The translations under genes and the position numbers were made by a program. This document shows positions 17,503 to 26,717 of a stretch of 64,000 nucleotides of DNA, piece after piece. The number at the start of each line of letters is the position of its first letter. Position 1 is the first letter of the stretch. Under the pieces are notes generated by a model. It was not told the origin of the DNA. It did no database searches and saw only the letters and a list, made by a program, of their open reading frames with translations. This DNA is from Bin80 sp026709335 (GTDB taxonomy: Bacteria; Bacteroidota; Rhodothermia; Rhodothermales; Bin80), in assembly GCA_965200825.1 (NCBI GenBank), contig OZ241385.1, positions 2,728,001-2,792,000 of the forward strand, given 5' to 3'.

Positions 17503-19236
17503 ATGTCGAAAGAAATTATCATTAACACCACCCCCAAGGAAACGAGGATCGCAATCGTTGACCAAGGGAAGCTGGTTGAATTCTATATTGAAAGTCCTGA
17601 GAACGAGCGAACCGTAGGAGATATTTTTCTCGGCCGCATTGTCACCTTCCGGTCTGGCCTCCGGGCTGCGTTTGTGGATATTGGAGAAGAGCAGCAGGGA
17701 TTCCTTCATTTCTCTGATCTCGCCTCAAATCTTGAGCAGCAACTTGCTTTTGTGGAAGAATCTAAACCTCATGTGGCGAGATTTATGAGAACCTGGTTAT
17801 CCAAACACCCGGAAGCATCTTCTCAAAAAGATTCGTCTCGTCGCCGTTGGGGAGACTCCAATCTACTGAAGTCTAAACAGAAGATTCTTGTCACAATTAC
17901 CAAAGAGCCCTATCACAGTAAGAGCCCCCGTTTGTCCACGGATATCTCGCTGGCGGGTCGGTTTCTTGTGTTGATTCCTCTTGCAGAATACGGAGCCGTT
18001 TCTAAGAGGATTGAGAGTCGAAAGGAACGTAATCGACTGCGCTCTATCGTCAAAAAAATCCGTCCAGCCGGATTTGGACTGATTGCGAGAACTGTTGCCG
18101 AAGGAAGAGACGAGGAGGCACTGGAGAAGGATCTCCAATTGCTTATGGACCGATGGGAAAACATTGAAAAATCACTGCAGGGAAGCCAGGATGCACCCAA
18201 AAAGCTGCATGAAGATGTGAACTTGGCTTCTTCAATCATCCGGGATCTGTTCTCTGATGACTTCACTCGTGTTCTTGTGGATAATCATCGCATGTACCGT
18301 GCAATTCGTGGATATGTCCTTGCAGTTGCCCCTCACATGATTCATGCGGTCAAAGAACATAAAGGCAATCATCCCATCTTTGCAGCAGCAGGGATAGAGG
18401 ATCAGATCAGTGAAGTTTTTGATACGCAGGTTGGCCTCCCCTCCGGAGGATCTCTCATCATTGAGGCAACCGAGGCGATGCATGTGATTGATGTCAATTC
18501 CGGACGTACACGGACCAAGAAGGATGCAGAGTCACAGGCGCTTAAGGTAAATCTCGAGGCAGTGGGAGAGATTGCCCGTCAAATCCGTCTGCGTGATTTG
18601 AGTGGATTGATCGTGGTTGATTTTATTGACCTGAGATTTGAGTCAAATCGCAAAAAAGTGGATGATACACTTACGACAGCATTACAAGCTGACCGAGTGC
18701 AATCCCAAAACTTTCCGATGAGCGAACTGGGAATCGTCCAGATTGCCAGGGAGCGTAAGCGGGTCAGTGTCACTTCAACGCACCGATTAGCACGAAAATC
18801 CAGAATCAATCGAGTGCCTCCACCTAATCCGGATTTCATCGCAAGGAAAATTGAGCGGTGGCTGGAGAAACATGACGGGGGCAGCTTGCATCTACAAGTA
18901 CACCCCCTTACCGCAGCGTGGATCCTGCGTGGGGGATGGTTCCGCAGCAGGAAGGCAAAATGGCAGCGTCAATACAAACACCGGATCAGGGTAGTTGAAA
19001 CGGAATCCCTGACCCCAGATGAGTTCAGGTTTCTGGATGCCAAAAGCGAACATGATATTACGGATCTAAGCCCCCGGATGGTTCGCATCAAGGCACAAGC
19101 GAAGCAGAATTCGTCAAAAAAATCAAGTCCGACTACAAAAAAGAAGGATCAATCCGGATCGCAAAGGGATCAGAATGGTCAGGCACCCGGGAAACCAAAA
19201 CGTCGTCGGCCACAGAAGACTGCGGTTAATGCATGA
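17503..19236 (+). CDS. rng: Ribonuclease G/E family protein
   Basis: A 577-residue single-strand RNA endonuclease used in rRNA and mRNA processing. I chose the ATG at 17503 (MSKEIIINTTPKETRIAI), the usual RNase G start; the 52 codons upstream do not fit. Domains: S1 RNA-binding (GDIFLGRIVTFRSGLRAAFVDIG), interrupted by a charged insert near residues 90-120, then RNase H-like and DNase I-like parts with catalytic VIDVNSGR and LSGLIVVDFIDLRF. The usual zinc-link motif CPxCxG after RKRVSVTSTHR is absent. The C-terminal tail is Lys-rich and disordered. Divergent from gltA. Confidence 0.88.
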   Translation: MSKEIIINTTPKETRIAIVDQGKLVEFYIESPENERTVGDIFLGRIVTFRSGLRAAFVDIGEEQQGFLHFSDLASNLEQQLAFVEESKPHVARFMRTWLSKHPEASSQKDSSRRRWGDSNLLKSKQKILVTITKEPYHSKSPRLSTDISLAGRFLVLIPLAEYGAVSKRIESRKERNRLRSIVKKIRPAGFGLIARTVAEGRDEEALEKDLQLLMDRWENIEKSLQGSQDAPKKLHEDVNLASSIIRDLFSDDFTRVLVDNHRMYRAIRGYVLAVAPHMIHAVKEHKGNHPIFAAAGIEDQISEVFDTQVGLPSGGSLIIEATEAMHVIDVNSGRTRTKKDAESQALKVNLEAVGEIARQIRLRDLSGLIVVDFIDLRFESNRKKVDDTLTTALQADRVQSQNFPMSELGIVQIARERKRVSVTSTHRLARKSRINRVPPPNPDFIARKIERWLEKHDGGSLHLQVHPLTAAWILRGGWFRSRKAKWQRQYKHRIRVVETESLTPDEFRFLDAKSEHDITDLSPRMVRIKAQAKQNSSKKSSPTTKKKDQSGSQRDQNGQAPGKPKRRRPQKTAVNA

Positions 19237-19951
19237 TCCCCGATGCAGAATCTTACTTCTGATCACGCTTCTGATTCTGGGTTGTGTGGATGTGATGGCA
19301 CAGGAGGGATTTTTTCAGCGTAGTCGCCATGCAGCTGCATTCAATTTTGGGAGGATCAATCATGAATATGTCGGTGCAGCAGATCTCATTCAATCCTATG
19401 AGTATCAGGGGGTTGCATTTGGACTTTCCTATATCGGCCCTCAGCTACGTGCTGCGGGGCTCTTTGCCAGAACAGACGATTCAGGCACGTTTGTAGACCT
19501 TTCCGCAACAGCCTGGTTGCTGCCTTCTTTTGTGAAAGTAGAGCGAGGCAATACCACTATCGCCGTTCCCATAGGCTTTCTGATTGCCTGGCGCCGAGTG
19601 GCGCCAGGCAATGATGTAGCTCCTTTTGGTGCAAATGCAATTATGTTTGGAGGTGGAGCCTCACTTTTGCATTCTTTGAGTCAGCGTGCAAGATTTGAAT
19701 TGCGGGCGATGCCGCTCGCCGGAATTACCGGCAGCGAAATTGCGGATGCAGTAGGATTTTCCTGGGCCGTAGATTCGGAAGCCCTCGTTAAGATTGCAGA
19801 TATTTTTTCCAGCCTGGGATTGGTGATCGGATATACATTCCGTTACCAGTTTTGGAATGTGAATGGATCTACGGGGTTTTCGGATGCGGTTGATGAACTG
19901 TACGACTACGCCGGCAGTGTACAAACCATTTCAATGGGGATCTGGTTTTGA
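19229..19951 (+). CDS. Secreted or outer-membrane protein of unknown function
   Basis: A 240-residue protein with a signal peptide (CRILLLITLLILGCVDVMAQ) and alternating beta-strand composition (FGLSYIGPQLRAAGLFARTDD, LGLVIGYTFRYQFWNV) ending in an aromatic residue (GIWF), as in outer-membrane beta-barrels. I chose the ATG at 19229, which overlaps the rng stop by 8 nt. No family is recognised. It is the first of a tight plus-strand run (this gene, small protein, MBL hydrolase, aroQ). Role is unknown. Confidence 0.6.
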   Translation: MHDPRCRILLLITLLILGCVDVMAQEGFFQRSRHAAAFNFGRINHEYVGAADLIQSYEYQGVAFGLSYIGPQLRAAGLFARTDDSGTFVDLSATAWLLPSFVKVERGNTTIAVPIGFLIAWRRVAPGNDVAPFGANAIMFGGGASLLHSLSQRARFELRAMPLAGITGSEIADAVGFSWAVDSEALVKIADIFSSLGLVIGYTFRYQFWNVNGSTGFSDAVDELYDYAGSVQTISMGIWF

Positions 19952-19953
19952 AG

Positions 19954-20223
19954 ATGGCCAAGGATACGGCAATTCTACGTGCGATGGAAGGTATCGTAAA
20001 AAAAATCGGCTATACGGTTCGATGGGAGCGGGGACAGTTTCAAGGCGGCTCCTGTACACTTGTCGGAAACAAGTTGATCGTGTTGAATCGGCATCATCCC
20101 ACGGAAGTGCACCTTGGAATTCTGGCACGTACTCTGAAAGATGTACCCCTGGATGACATTTCCATGCGGAAGGGGATGCGGAAGCACGTAGAATCCATAA
20201 TCCGTCGATACTCATCTGAGTAG
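19954..20223 (+). CDS. Small conserved-looking protein
   Basis: An 89-residue, basic protein (MAKDTAILRAMEGIVKKIGYTVRWERG) with no signal peptide or recognised domain. It lies 2 nt after the preceding stop and 6 nt before the MBL hydrolase gene, so it is likely translated as part of the operon. The segment GGSCTLVGNKLIVLNRHHPTEVHLGIL has regular hydrophobic spacing, arguing for a real fold. A TTG two codons earlier is an alternative start. Confidence 0.6.
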   Translation: MAKDTAILRAMEGIVKKIGYTVRWERGQFQGGSCTLVGNKLIVLNRHHPTEVHLGILARTLKDVPLDDISMRKGMRKHVESIIRRYSSE

Positions 20224-20229
20224 AAATGC

Positions 20230-21006
20230 ATGCGCATAACGCTCTTGGGTACGGGCACCTCCGTCGGAGTTCCCATGATTGGATGTGATTGCAGGACATG
20301 CCTGTCTACTGATCCAAAGGATCACCGACTGCGTACAGCATGCCATGTTCAGGCTGGAAATCTTAGTATTGTCATTGATACGGGGCCGGACTTTCGAGTG
20401 CAAATGTTACGAGCACAGGTACGACGTATCGACGCGGTGCTCTGGACCCATCATCACTTTGATCATGTGATGGGGCTCGACGATCTGCGACCTTATTTTT
20501 TTGATTGCAGAGCTCCTATTTCGTGCTTTGCACACCGGGGGAGCATCCAGGTGCTGAAGAGAATCTTTCCGTATATATGGAGCACGCCCAGGCATTATCC
20601 GGGGAAACTAGATCTTGAGATTGCCGAAGAACCATTCGAAATCAGAAGCCGGTACGGTGGTTCTGATGTAATCCGCGGGATCCCGATTCAGATGTTCCAT
20701 GGAAATATGCAGTTGAATGGATATCGGATAGGGAATTTTGCGTACCTGACTGATGTGAGCTATATCCCCGAAGCCGAGTTCCATAAACTTGAGCGCCTTG
20801 ACCTGTTGGTGCTTGATGCACTCCGACCACAGAAACATCCGCGCCATTTTTCAATTCCCGAATCTGTAGACACTGCCCGAAAGATCGGGGCAAAACGAAC
20901 CGTATTCACCCATATAGCACATCAAGTGCTTCACGAACGGGAGAATGCACAACTACCTGAAACCATAGAACTCGGGTATGACGGTATGATCCTTGAATCA
21001 AGTTGA
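20230..21006 (+). CDS. MBL-fold phosphodiesterase-like hydrolase
   Basis: A 258-residue metallo-beta-lactamase-fold protein of the PhnP/phosphoribosyl-1,2-cyclic phosphodiesterase-like group. The N-terminal TLLGTGTSVGVPMIGCDCRTCLS carries the typical extra Cys pair, and the metal site is THHHFDHVMGLDDL, followed by LTDVSYIP and a late HIAHQV. Bacteroidota carry such a protein commonly, but the in vivo substrate is not settled. It is 2 nt before aroQ. Confidence 0.85.
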   Translation: MRITLLGTGTSVGVPMIGCDCRTCLSTDPKDHRLRTACHVQAGNLSIVIDTGPDFRVQMLRAQVRRIDAVLWTHHHFDHVMGLDDLRPYFFDCRAPISCFAHRGSIQVLKRIFPYIWSTPRHYPGKLDLEIAEEPFEIRSRYGGSDVIRGIPIQMFHGNMQLNGYRIGNFAYLTDVSYIPEAEFHKLERLDLLVLDALRPQKHPRHFSIPESVDTARKIGAKRTVFTHIAHQVLHERENAQLPETIELGYDGMILESS

Positions 21007-21008
21007 CC

Positions 21009-21440
21009 ATGAAACATAAATTTCTGATCCTGAACGGCCCAAACCTGAATTTACTGGGAGAACGAGAGCCCGATCAATATGGAAAGATCTCTCTGGAAAA
21101 CCTCGAAGATGATCTACGGGACGCGTTCCCTGATCTTGAGCTATCTTTTTTTCAGAGCAATCACGAGGGAGAACTGGTGGACTGCCTCCATCAGGCCCAT
21201 CACACAGGCTTGCGAGGGATCGTGTTCAATCCCGGAGCTTATACACATACTTCGGTGGCCCTCCGTGACGCGGTCAAGGCTATTTCAACCCCGGTCATTG
21301 AGGTGCATCTGAGTAATATTTACTCCAGAGAACCTTTCCGCCATTTTTCGTACCTGGCTCCGGTTTGTGTCGGCCAGATATCGGGTCTGGGCACTGGGGG
21401 ATATGGCTTGGCGATACGCTGGCTGATATCAAATTCTTAG
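21009..21440 (+). CDS. aroQ: 3-dehydroquinate dehydratase, type II
   Basis: A 143-residue shikimate-pathway enzyme converting 3-dehydroquinate to 3-dehydroshikimate. The signature is clear: LNGPNLNLLGEREPDQYG (catalytic Tyr and Arg), FNPGAYTHTSVALRDA, EVHLSNIYSREPFRHFSYLA (catalytic His region) and GTGGYGLAIRWL at the end. Length is normal. I used the ATG at 21009 rather than the in-frame TTG at 21003. Its stop overlaps that of the convergent nadE by 4 nt. Confidence 0.96.
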   Translation: MKHKFLILNGPNLNLLGEREPDQYGKISLENLEDDLRDAFPDLELSFFQSNHEGELVDCLHQAHHTGLRGIVFNPGAYTHTSVALRDAVKAISTPVIEVHLSNIYSREPFRHFSYLAPVCVGQISGLGTGGYGLAIRWLISNS

Positions 21441-23062
21441 AGGTGGGTCACGACCGGCTTTCTGCGACCGCTCCCGAATGCATTCTTGCGAAGCCGAAGG
21501 ATCGGGGCGGCCTGCTGACGCTTGAATTCATTGCGGTCAACCTTGTAAATAATAGAGCGCACAAGATCTTCATCGTCGCCAAAATGTTCAGCGATTTCTG
21601 CTGGTGATTTTTGCTCTTCAAGATATAATCTAAGGATCTTATCCAGGATTGGATAGGGTGGAAGGGTATCTAGATCTTTCTGATCAGGCGACAGCTCTGC
21701 AGAGGGTTCTTTAGTAATAGAGGATTCCGGGATCACCGTGCGGGATTGATTGAGCAGATGCGCAAGTTCATAAACCTCTGTCTTATAGAGATCTCCCAAA
21801 ACAGCGAGTGCGCCGTTCATATCTCCGTAGAGGGTTGCATATCCCATTGCTAACTCGCTTTTATTTCCAGTGGCTAGCACGATTCCACCAAACTTGTTGG
21901 TCAGCGCCATCAGTAGCGTTCCTCGTATCCGTGCCTGGATATTCTCTTCAGTTGTATCGCGGTATGTATGCTCAAACAGCTTTTTCAGTGTGGAGTCAAA
22001 AGAATTGACCAACTCGAGAATGGGAATCGTATGAAGTTCAATTCCAAGATTTGATGCCAAACTGTGAGCATCTCTCACAGATCCCTCTGAGGAAAAAATT
22101 GAGGGCATCGCTACTCCGATTACATTGTCGGGGCCCAATGCATGTACAGCAACTGCTGCAGTCACGGCAGAATCGATTCCCCCGCTAAGCCCAATATATG
22201 CCTTCTTTTGGAGGCGGGATTTGCTCACATAGTCTCGAATTCCCACCGTCAGCGCACCCAGAACTTGCTCCATTGGGGTTGACGAGACAGAGCCTGATGT
22301 TGGCGGATGTTTCAAATCCCATATAAGCAATGCCTCTTCAAAAGCAGGGGCCTCCAGAATTACTCCATCTCGGATGACACAGCTTCTACCGTCAAAAATC
22401 ACATCAGTATTAGCTCCAACAAGGTTTACAAAAACATAAGGACGCTCATATTGATGAATTACGGTTTGCATTAATTCCCTGCGTTCATGGTGTTTGTCAA
22501 TCGCAAATGGAGAAGCGCACAGATTGATAAATACATCAGGAGATTGGCGGGCCAGAGTGGAGACGGGGTCATCAGCATAGGGTTTCGGGTCAAGGTCACG
22601 AACATTCCATAGATCTTCACAGATATGAATCCCCAGATTCAGGCCACGCCAGCGCAGAGTGGTGGGTGCAGTTTCCGGAGCGAAGTATCTTCGCTCGTCA
22701 AAGATGTCATAGGTTGGCAGAAGCTGTTTATGTCGTACTCCGACACATTGGCCATTCTCGTACAGGTAGGCTGCATTAAACAGCGGTTTACCGGGCCCGG
22801 AATTGGGTGCCAATCCTCCAATCAGCAGGCCTAGATCATCAGGAATCTGTGTCGCAAGCTCTTGACGGAGTTCCTGTTCGGATGCAACAAAATGACGGTA
22901 CTCCAATAAATCCAGTGGGGGATATCCCGGGAGTGTGAGTTCAGGAAATACTACCAGGTCAGCGCCTTTGGAATGCGCCTTCTGGCAATATTGCAACACC
23001 TTGTCTGCATTTCCTCTCAAATCTCCTACGAGGGTATTAATTTGAGCCAAAGCCAATTTCAT
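21437..23062 (-). CDS. nadE: NAD+ synthase, glutamine-hydrolysing
   Basis: A 541-residue two-domain enzyme making NAD from deamido-NAD with glutamine as nitrogen donor. The N-terminal nitrilase-like glutaminase shows VVFPELTLPGYPPLDLL (catalytic Glu), KQLLPTYDIFDERRYF (Lys) and NLGIHICEDLWN (Cys). The C-terminal synthetase has the pyrophosphate loop GLSGGIDSAVTAAVA and TGNKSELAMGYATLYGD. Length fits the bacterial short type. It is convergent with aroQ. Confidence 0.96.
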   Translation of the reverse strand: MKLALAQINTLVGDLRGNADKVLQYCQKAHSKGADLVVFPELTLPGYPPLDLLEYRHFVASEQELRQELATQIPDDLGLLIGGLAPNSGPGKPLFNAAYLYENGQCVGVRHKQLLPTYDIFDERRYFAPETAPTTLRWRGLNLGIHICEDLWNVRDLDPKPYADDPVSTLARQSPDVFINLCASPFAIDKHHERRELMQTVIHQYERPYVFVNLVGANTDVIFDGRSCVIRDGVILEAPAFEEALLIWDLKHPPTSGSVSSTPMEQVLGALTVGIRDYVSKSRLQKKAYIGLSGGIDSAVTAAVAVHALGPDNVIGVAMPSIFSSEGSVRDAHSLASNLGIELHTIPILELVNSFDSTLKKLFEHTYRDTTEENIQARIRGTLLMALTNKFGGIVLATGNKSELAMGYATLYGDMNGALAVLGDLYKTEVYELAHLLNQSRTVIPESSITKEPSAELSPDQKDLDTLPPYPILDKILRLYLEEQKSPAEIAEHFGDDEDLVRSIIYKVDRNEFKRQQAAPILRLRKNAFGSGRRKPVVTHL

Positions 23063-23707
23063 ATGGGATCACTAGTGCAAATGCACCAGTAATACGAAGA
23101 ACTGCGAAGCATTCTCCATTGAAGGCGAAAAAATGCAAGAATCGAATTGATCTGGTCGTTCTTTTCGCCTATGATGTGTACCAGGCGAGGGGTTTGGCAG
23201 TCGCCCATGTTGTCGTATCTCCCATGGATAGCAATGAGGCCTTGTTGGCGCATAGAGTTGTGGCCGCGGAACAGCAGCGAAACTGGAAGAACATAGAATA
23301 GCAGTGCTGGAGTGGATCCATATTCAAATTTCACACGCGTTATATCAATCAGAAGTCTGAATTTTCATGGAAACAACCGCTCTTCAATTCGACAGTGAAC
23401 CAAGATTTTCTGTATATGGGAAAATAGAATGGATGGAAGATGTCTGGAAGTTGAATAATGCAGTCTTCATTACAGGAACCCGTGTTATGAAAAGGTACTT
23501 CACAAAAGCAAGGCACATTTGGTCAAATCCACCAGGGGTACACCAGCAGATCTGATGCAGATCACAGGGAATCCGTTGCAGAACCTGCCTCACTCGCGAG
23601 ATCTGTCCGAGATGACTTCGGTGGCACGGACACTCCTGCATACCCATTGATGAACATTTCCGGAGTATAGAAGAGTTCCACTAATAAATAATCAATCCTT
23701 TCTGTTT
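23063..23707. other. Intergenic upstream of nadE and the TPR gene
   Basis: A 645-bp gap. A 91-codon minus-strand frame (23059-23334) ends in an ATGA overlap with the nadE start, but its composition is not protein-like (many Ser, Cys and Arg, no domain), so I leave it uncalled. Promoters for nadE and the TPR gene must lie here. No repeat or hairpin of note. Confidence 0.35.
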
Positions 23708-26284
23708 ATGCGAGTATCTGTTTTCTTCATCCTTCTCTGGGGTTTTTCTCTGGTCGCACTCGCGCAGGACGGGGAAGATCTGTTGAATGCAGGGCAATAT
23801 TCTGAAGCACGGGAAGTGTTTGGGGACAGTCTGTTTGGCACCAATATAGAAGGGTATTTCGAAACCTATCTTCAGACAGGGGATTATGGAACAGGGCTAC
23901 ACAGGGCGCAGGAAATGCTCATTCAATCAACTCAGCAGGAGTATGTGAATTATGCTATGGGCCGCCTGTATATGGCCATAGGAAACTGGAGCGAAGCAGA
24001 GAAAGCCTACCTTACAGCCATTCAAATTAGAAATGACTATTGGCGTGCAGGACTATACTTGGCCGACTTGTATTACCTGCGAGGGAATATTCGCCAATCC
24101 AGTCGCCTGTACTCCATCATTCACAGACGGCTGAGGCAAGGCGGGTTCACGACTGCGCGAGGCCTTGCAATCGGAGCACAGGCTGCGATGCGACTGGGAG
24201 AATATCATGAGGCGAATGAAGCGATCTCGACCGCGTTGAGGCTGGATGAGGATAATGTTCAGTTTTTACTATGGCATGGAGATCTGTACAGGGCTACCTA
24301 TGATGAGGCATTTGCAAACGAGCTGTATGGGAGGGCTTTATCCATCAATCCTTATCGTCCGGAGATTTATGTAAAGCTGGCTGAGGTCACCGGGTCCTAT
24401 GCTGCAAAAGAAGGGCTGGTGAAACAGGCGTTACAAATTACCGAGCGATATTCTCCGGCATTGGCACTTCTGTCTCAATTACATCTACTTGATGGAAACT
24501 ATATCGAAGCGGTCGATGTGGCCCGCGCTGCACTGAATGAAGATTCAGGAAATATGGAGGCATGGGCACATTATACGGCTGCCCAATTTCTGCAGGGAAA
24601 TGAAAAAGCGGTGAATGAGGCGGAAGAAACGATCAAACAACAAACCAGTCAACTAGCCGCATTTTACCGGAATGTGAGTGAAGACCTAGCCTTGCGATTC
24701 AGGTACCCCGAGGCGGTAATCTATGCGCAGCGGGCTGTGGAATCAAACCCTGAAGATGCTGCAGCTAATGCAACATACGCTACTGCACTTATGCGTACGG
24801 GAGAACTTCAGTCGGCGCGCGTATACCTGGAGCAGAGCTATGACAGCGATGCATTTAATCTGTATGTAGCTAACACCCTAAATCTGTTGGATGAACTGGA
24901 TGATTTTGCAATCCTTACCAGTCAACATTTTACACTTCGCATTCATGTAAGTGAAAAAGATATTCTGGGGCCCATCATGTTGCGTGAAGCAGAAAAAGCC
25001 TATGTGGCACTTCAGGAACAGTATGGATATCAGCCATCTGACCGAATTTTACTGGAAGCATACAATGATGCAGATGACTTCGCTGTTCGTGTTGCAGGAA
25101 TTCCACATGTCGGGCTATTGGGGGTCTGCTTTGGAGATATTGTCGCAATGAATACTCCCGCTGCCCAGGCGGATGTACAATACAATTGGGCCCGTACACT
25201 ATGGCATGAATTGGCCCATACCATGACGATTGGGGTAAGCAATTTTCGTATACCCAGATGGTTGACCGAAGGACTATCTGTTTATGAGGAAGTTCGTGCC
25301 AACCCCTCTTGGAGGCGAGATATGGAAATTCAATTCTTTACTGCATATGATCAGGAAAGATTGCATGAACTCGAAGAGATTGATCGCGGCTTCACACGTC
25401 CGACATTTCAGGGACAGGTTCTGTTGAGTTATTATCATGCGTATCGCGTCGTTGAATTCATGGCAAGGGAATACGGATTTCAGTCACTGATTAAGCTTCT
25501 GCAGGCCTTGCGCCATGGACATACAGAGGAAGCTGCAATGGAATTGGTTTTCGGGAAACCCCGAAAGGAGCTAGACGCAGAATTTCGTGCACATCTAAAG
25601 CGTGAACGTGCATTGCTTGATCCCGTGCTTCAAGGGTGGCCCGACATGTTGACAGAAGAGCTACATGGAGGAAATCTTGCAGACTATTTAGCCGAGCAAG
25701 GGCAGGGTTCGTTTTATGGTCTTCTAGCGAATGCAGAAAAAGCGTTCAGGGAGGGAGATCTCGATAGTGCAGAATCCGCCTATCAAAGAGCTGTGGCCCT
25801 TTATCCGCAATATACCGGGCCGCGGAATGCATATGAAGGCCTGGCAGAGATTTACCGTCAGCTCGGACAGGTGGAAGCACTGGCACAGGTTTTGCGGGAT
25901 TATCTCGCGATTTATCCGTACGGAGATCAGTACGCTGTGGAGTTAGCCGAGATTCTGTTGCAGCGGGCAGATACGACCGAAGCCATGTATTATTTGAATC
26001 GGTCACGGTATACTGAGCCATACGACATAGAGGTTCTTGATCAATTGGCTGAATTATATACCGATTCGCAGCAGCACACACAAGCTGTAGAAATGAGGCA
26101 AGCTATTTTGGCCCTTGAGCCGATGAATCGCTCGGAAGCACTGTTTGCGCTTGCGACAAGCCTATATTTCAACCAGCAGATTCCTGACGCCAGGCGTGCC
26201 ATTCTACAAGCGTTGGAGATTGCACCGGGCTATCGCGAAGCACAAAAACTGCTACTCCAAATCGTGGATCATCAGCATGAATAG
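23708..26284 (+). CDS. TPR protein with peptidase MA-like metalloprotease domain
   Basis: An 858-residue exported protein: signal peptide (VSVFFILLWGFSLVALAQ), then about ten TPR-like helical repeats (for example YVNYAMGRLYMAIGNWSEAEKAY), a metalloprotease domain, and more TPR units at the C-terminus. The protease has HELAHT (His500, Glu501, His504) and LTEGLSVYEE (third ligand Glu near 521), the gluzincin layout of the peptidase MA group. It is probably periplasmic. The target is unknown. It stands alone, with 430 bp to the MoxR gene. Confidence 0.85.
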   Translation: MRVSVFFILLWGFSLVALAQDGEDLLNAGQYSEAREVFGDSLFGTNIEGYFETYLQTGDYGTGLHRAQEMLIQSTQQEYVNYAMGRLYMAIGNWSEAEKAYLTAIQIRNDYWRAGLYLADLYYLRGNIRQSSRLYSIIHRRLRQGGFTTARGLAIGAQAAMRLGEYHEANEAISTALRLDEDNVQFLLWHGDLYRATYDEAFANELYGRALSINPYRPEIYVKLAEVTGSYAAKEGLVKQALQITERYSPALALLSQLHLLDGNYIEAVDVARAALNEDSGNMEAWAHYTAAQFLQGNEKAVNEAEETIKQQTSQLAAFYRNVSEDLALRFRYPEAVIYAQRAVESNPEDAAANATYATALMRTGELQSARVYLEQSYDSDAFNLYVANTLNLLDELDDFAILTSQHFTLRIHVSEKDILGPIMLREAEKAYVALQEQYGYQPSDRILLEAYNDADDFAVRVAGIPHVGLLGVCFGDIVAMNTPAAQADVQYNWARTLWHELAHTMTIGVSNFRIPRWLTEGLSVYEEVRANPSWRRDMEIQFFTAYDQERLHELEEIDRGFTRPTFQGQVLLSYYHAYRVVEFMAREYGFQSLIKLLQALRHGHTEEAAMELVFGKPRKELDAEFRAHLKRERALLDPVLQGWPDMLTEELHGGNLADYLAEQGQGSFYGLLANAEKAFREGDLDSAESAYQRAVALYPQYTGPRNAYEGLAEIYRQLGQVEALAQVLRDYLAIYPYGDQYAVELAEILLQRADTTEAMYYLNRSRYTEPYDIEVLDQLAELYTDSQQHTQAVEMRQAILALEPMNRSEALFALATSLYFNQQIPDARRAILQALEIAPGYREAQKLLLQIVDHQHE

Positions 26285-26717
26285 GCAGTCATGATTGTTG
26301 TAGTCGTATTTGCTGGGGCATCAGCGGCACCGTGAGTAATTGTATTAGGACATGTACATTTTGAGACACTGGTCCAGAACAAAGGAGGCGGGACAGAGAC
26401 ATCCCGGTGTGTGTGCGTGATTAATCAGAGGTAGAGTTGAACGTTTACGCCGGATATGGCCAGGTCCGTTGGTGTGTATAATCTCGCTCAGCAGGGTTTC
26501 TATACTCTTTGTCGAGAGGCAGTTCAATGTGCTTGTATGCGGTTCCGAGATCACTAGTGTCACAGATACGACTGTAAATCCTGCGATTTTCAGTCAAGTT
26601 GCACTCACGCGCCGAAGAGAAGGGCGGTCATGTCACTCACGGTCCTTCCGCACATTTTGACCAGTGCTCCGTAAGATCCAGGCACCATAAATATAAGTCG
26701 TTTTGGAAATTCAAGAG
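26285..26717. other. Gene-free spacer before MoxR gene
   Basis: No gene could be supported. A 72-codon minus-strand frame (26345-26563) has a stretch that could be a decayed transposase, but no family is recognisable. The MoxR promoter should lie at the right end. Confidence 0.3.

Noticed and set aside
23059..23334. 91-codon frame overlapping the nadE start
   Set aside because: ATGA overlap is suggestive, but the residue composition lacks a protein-like pattern and there is no domain.
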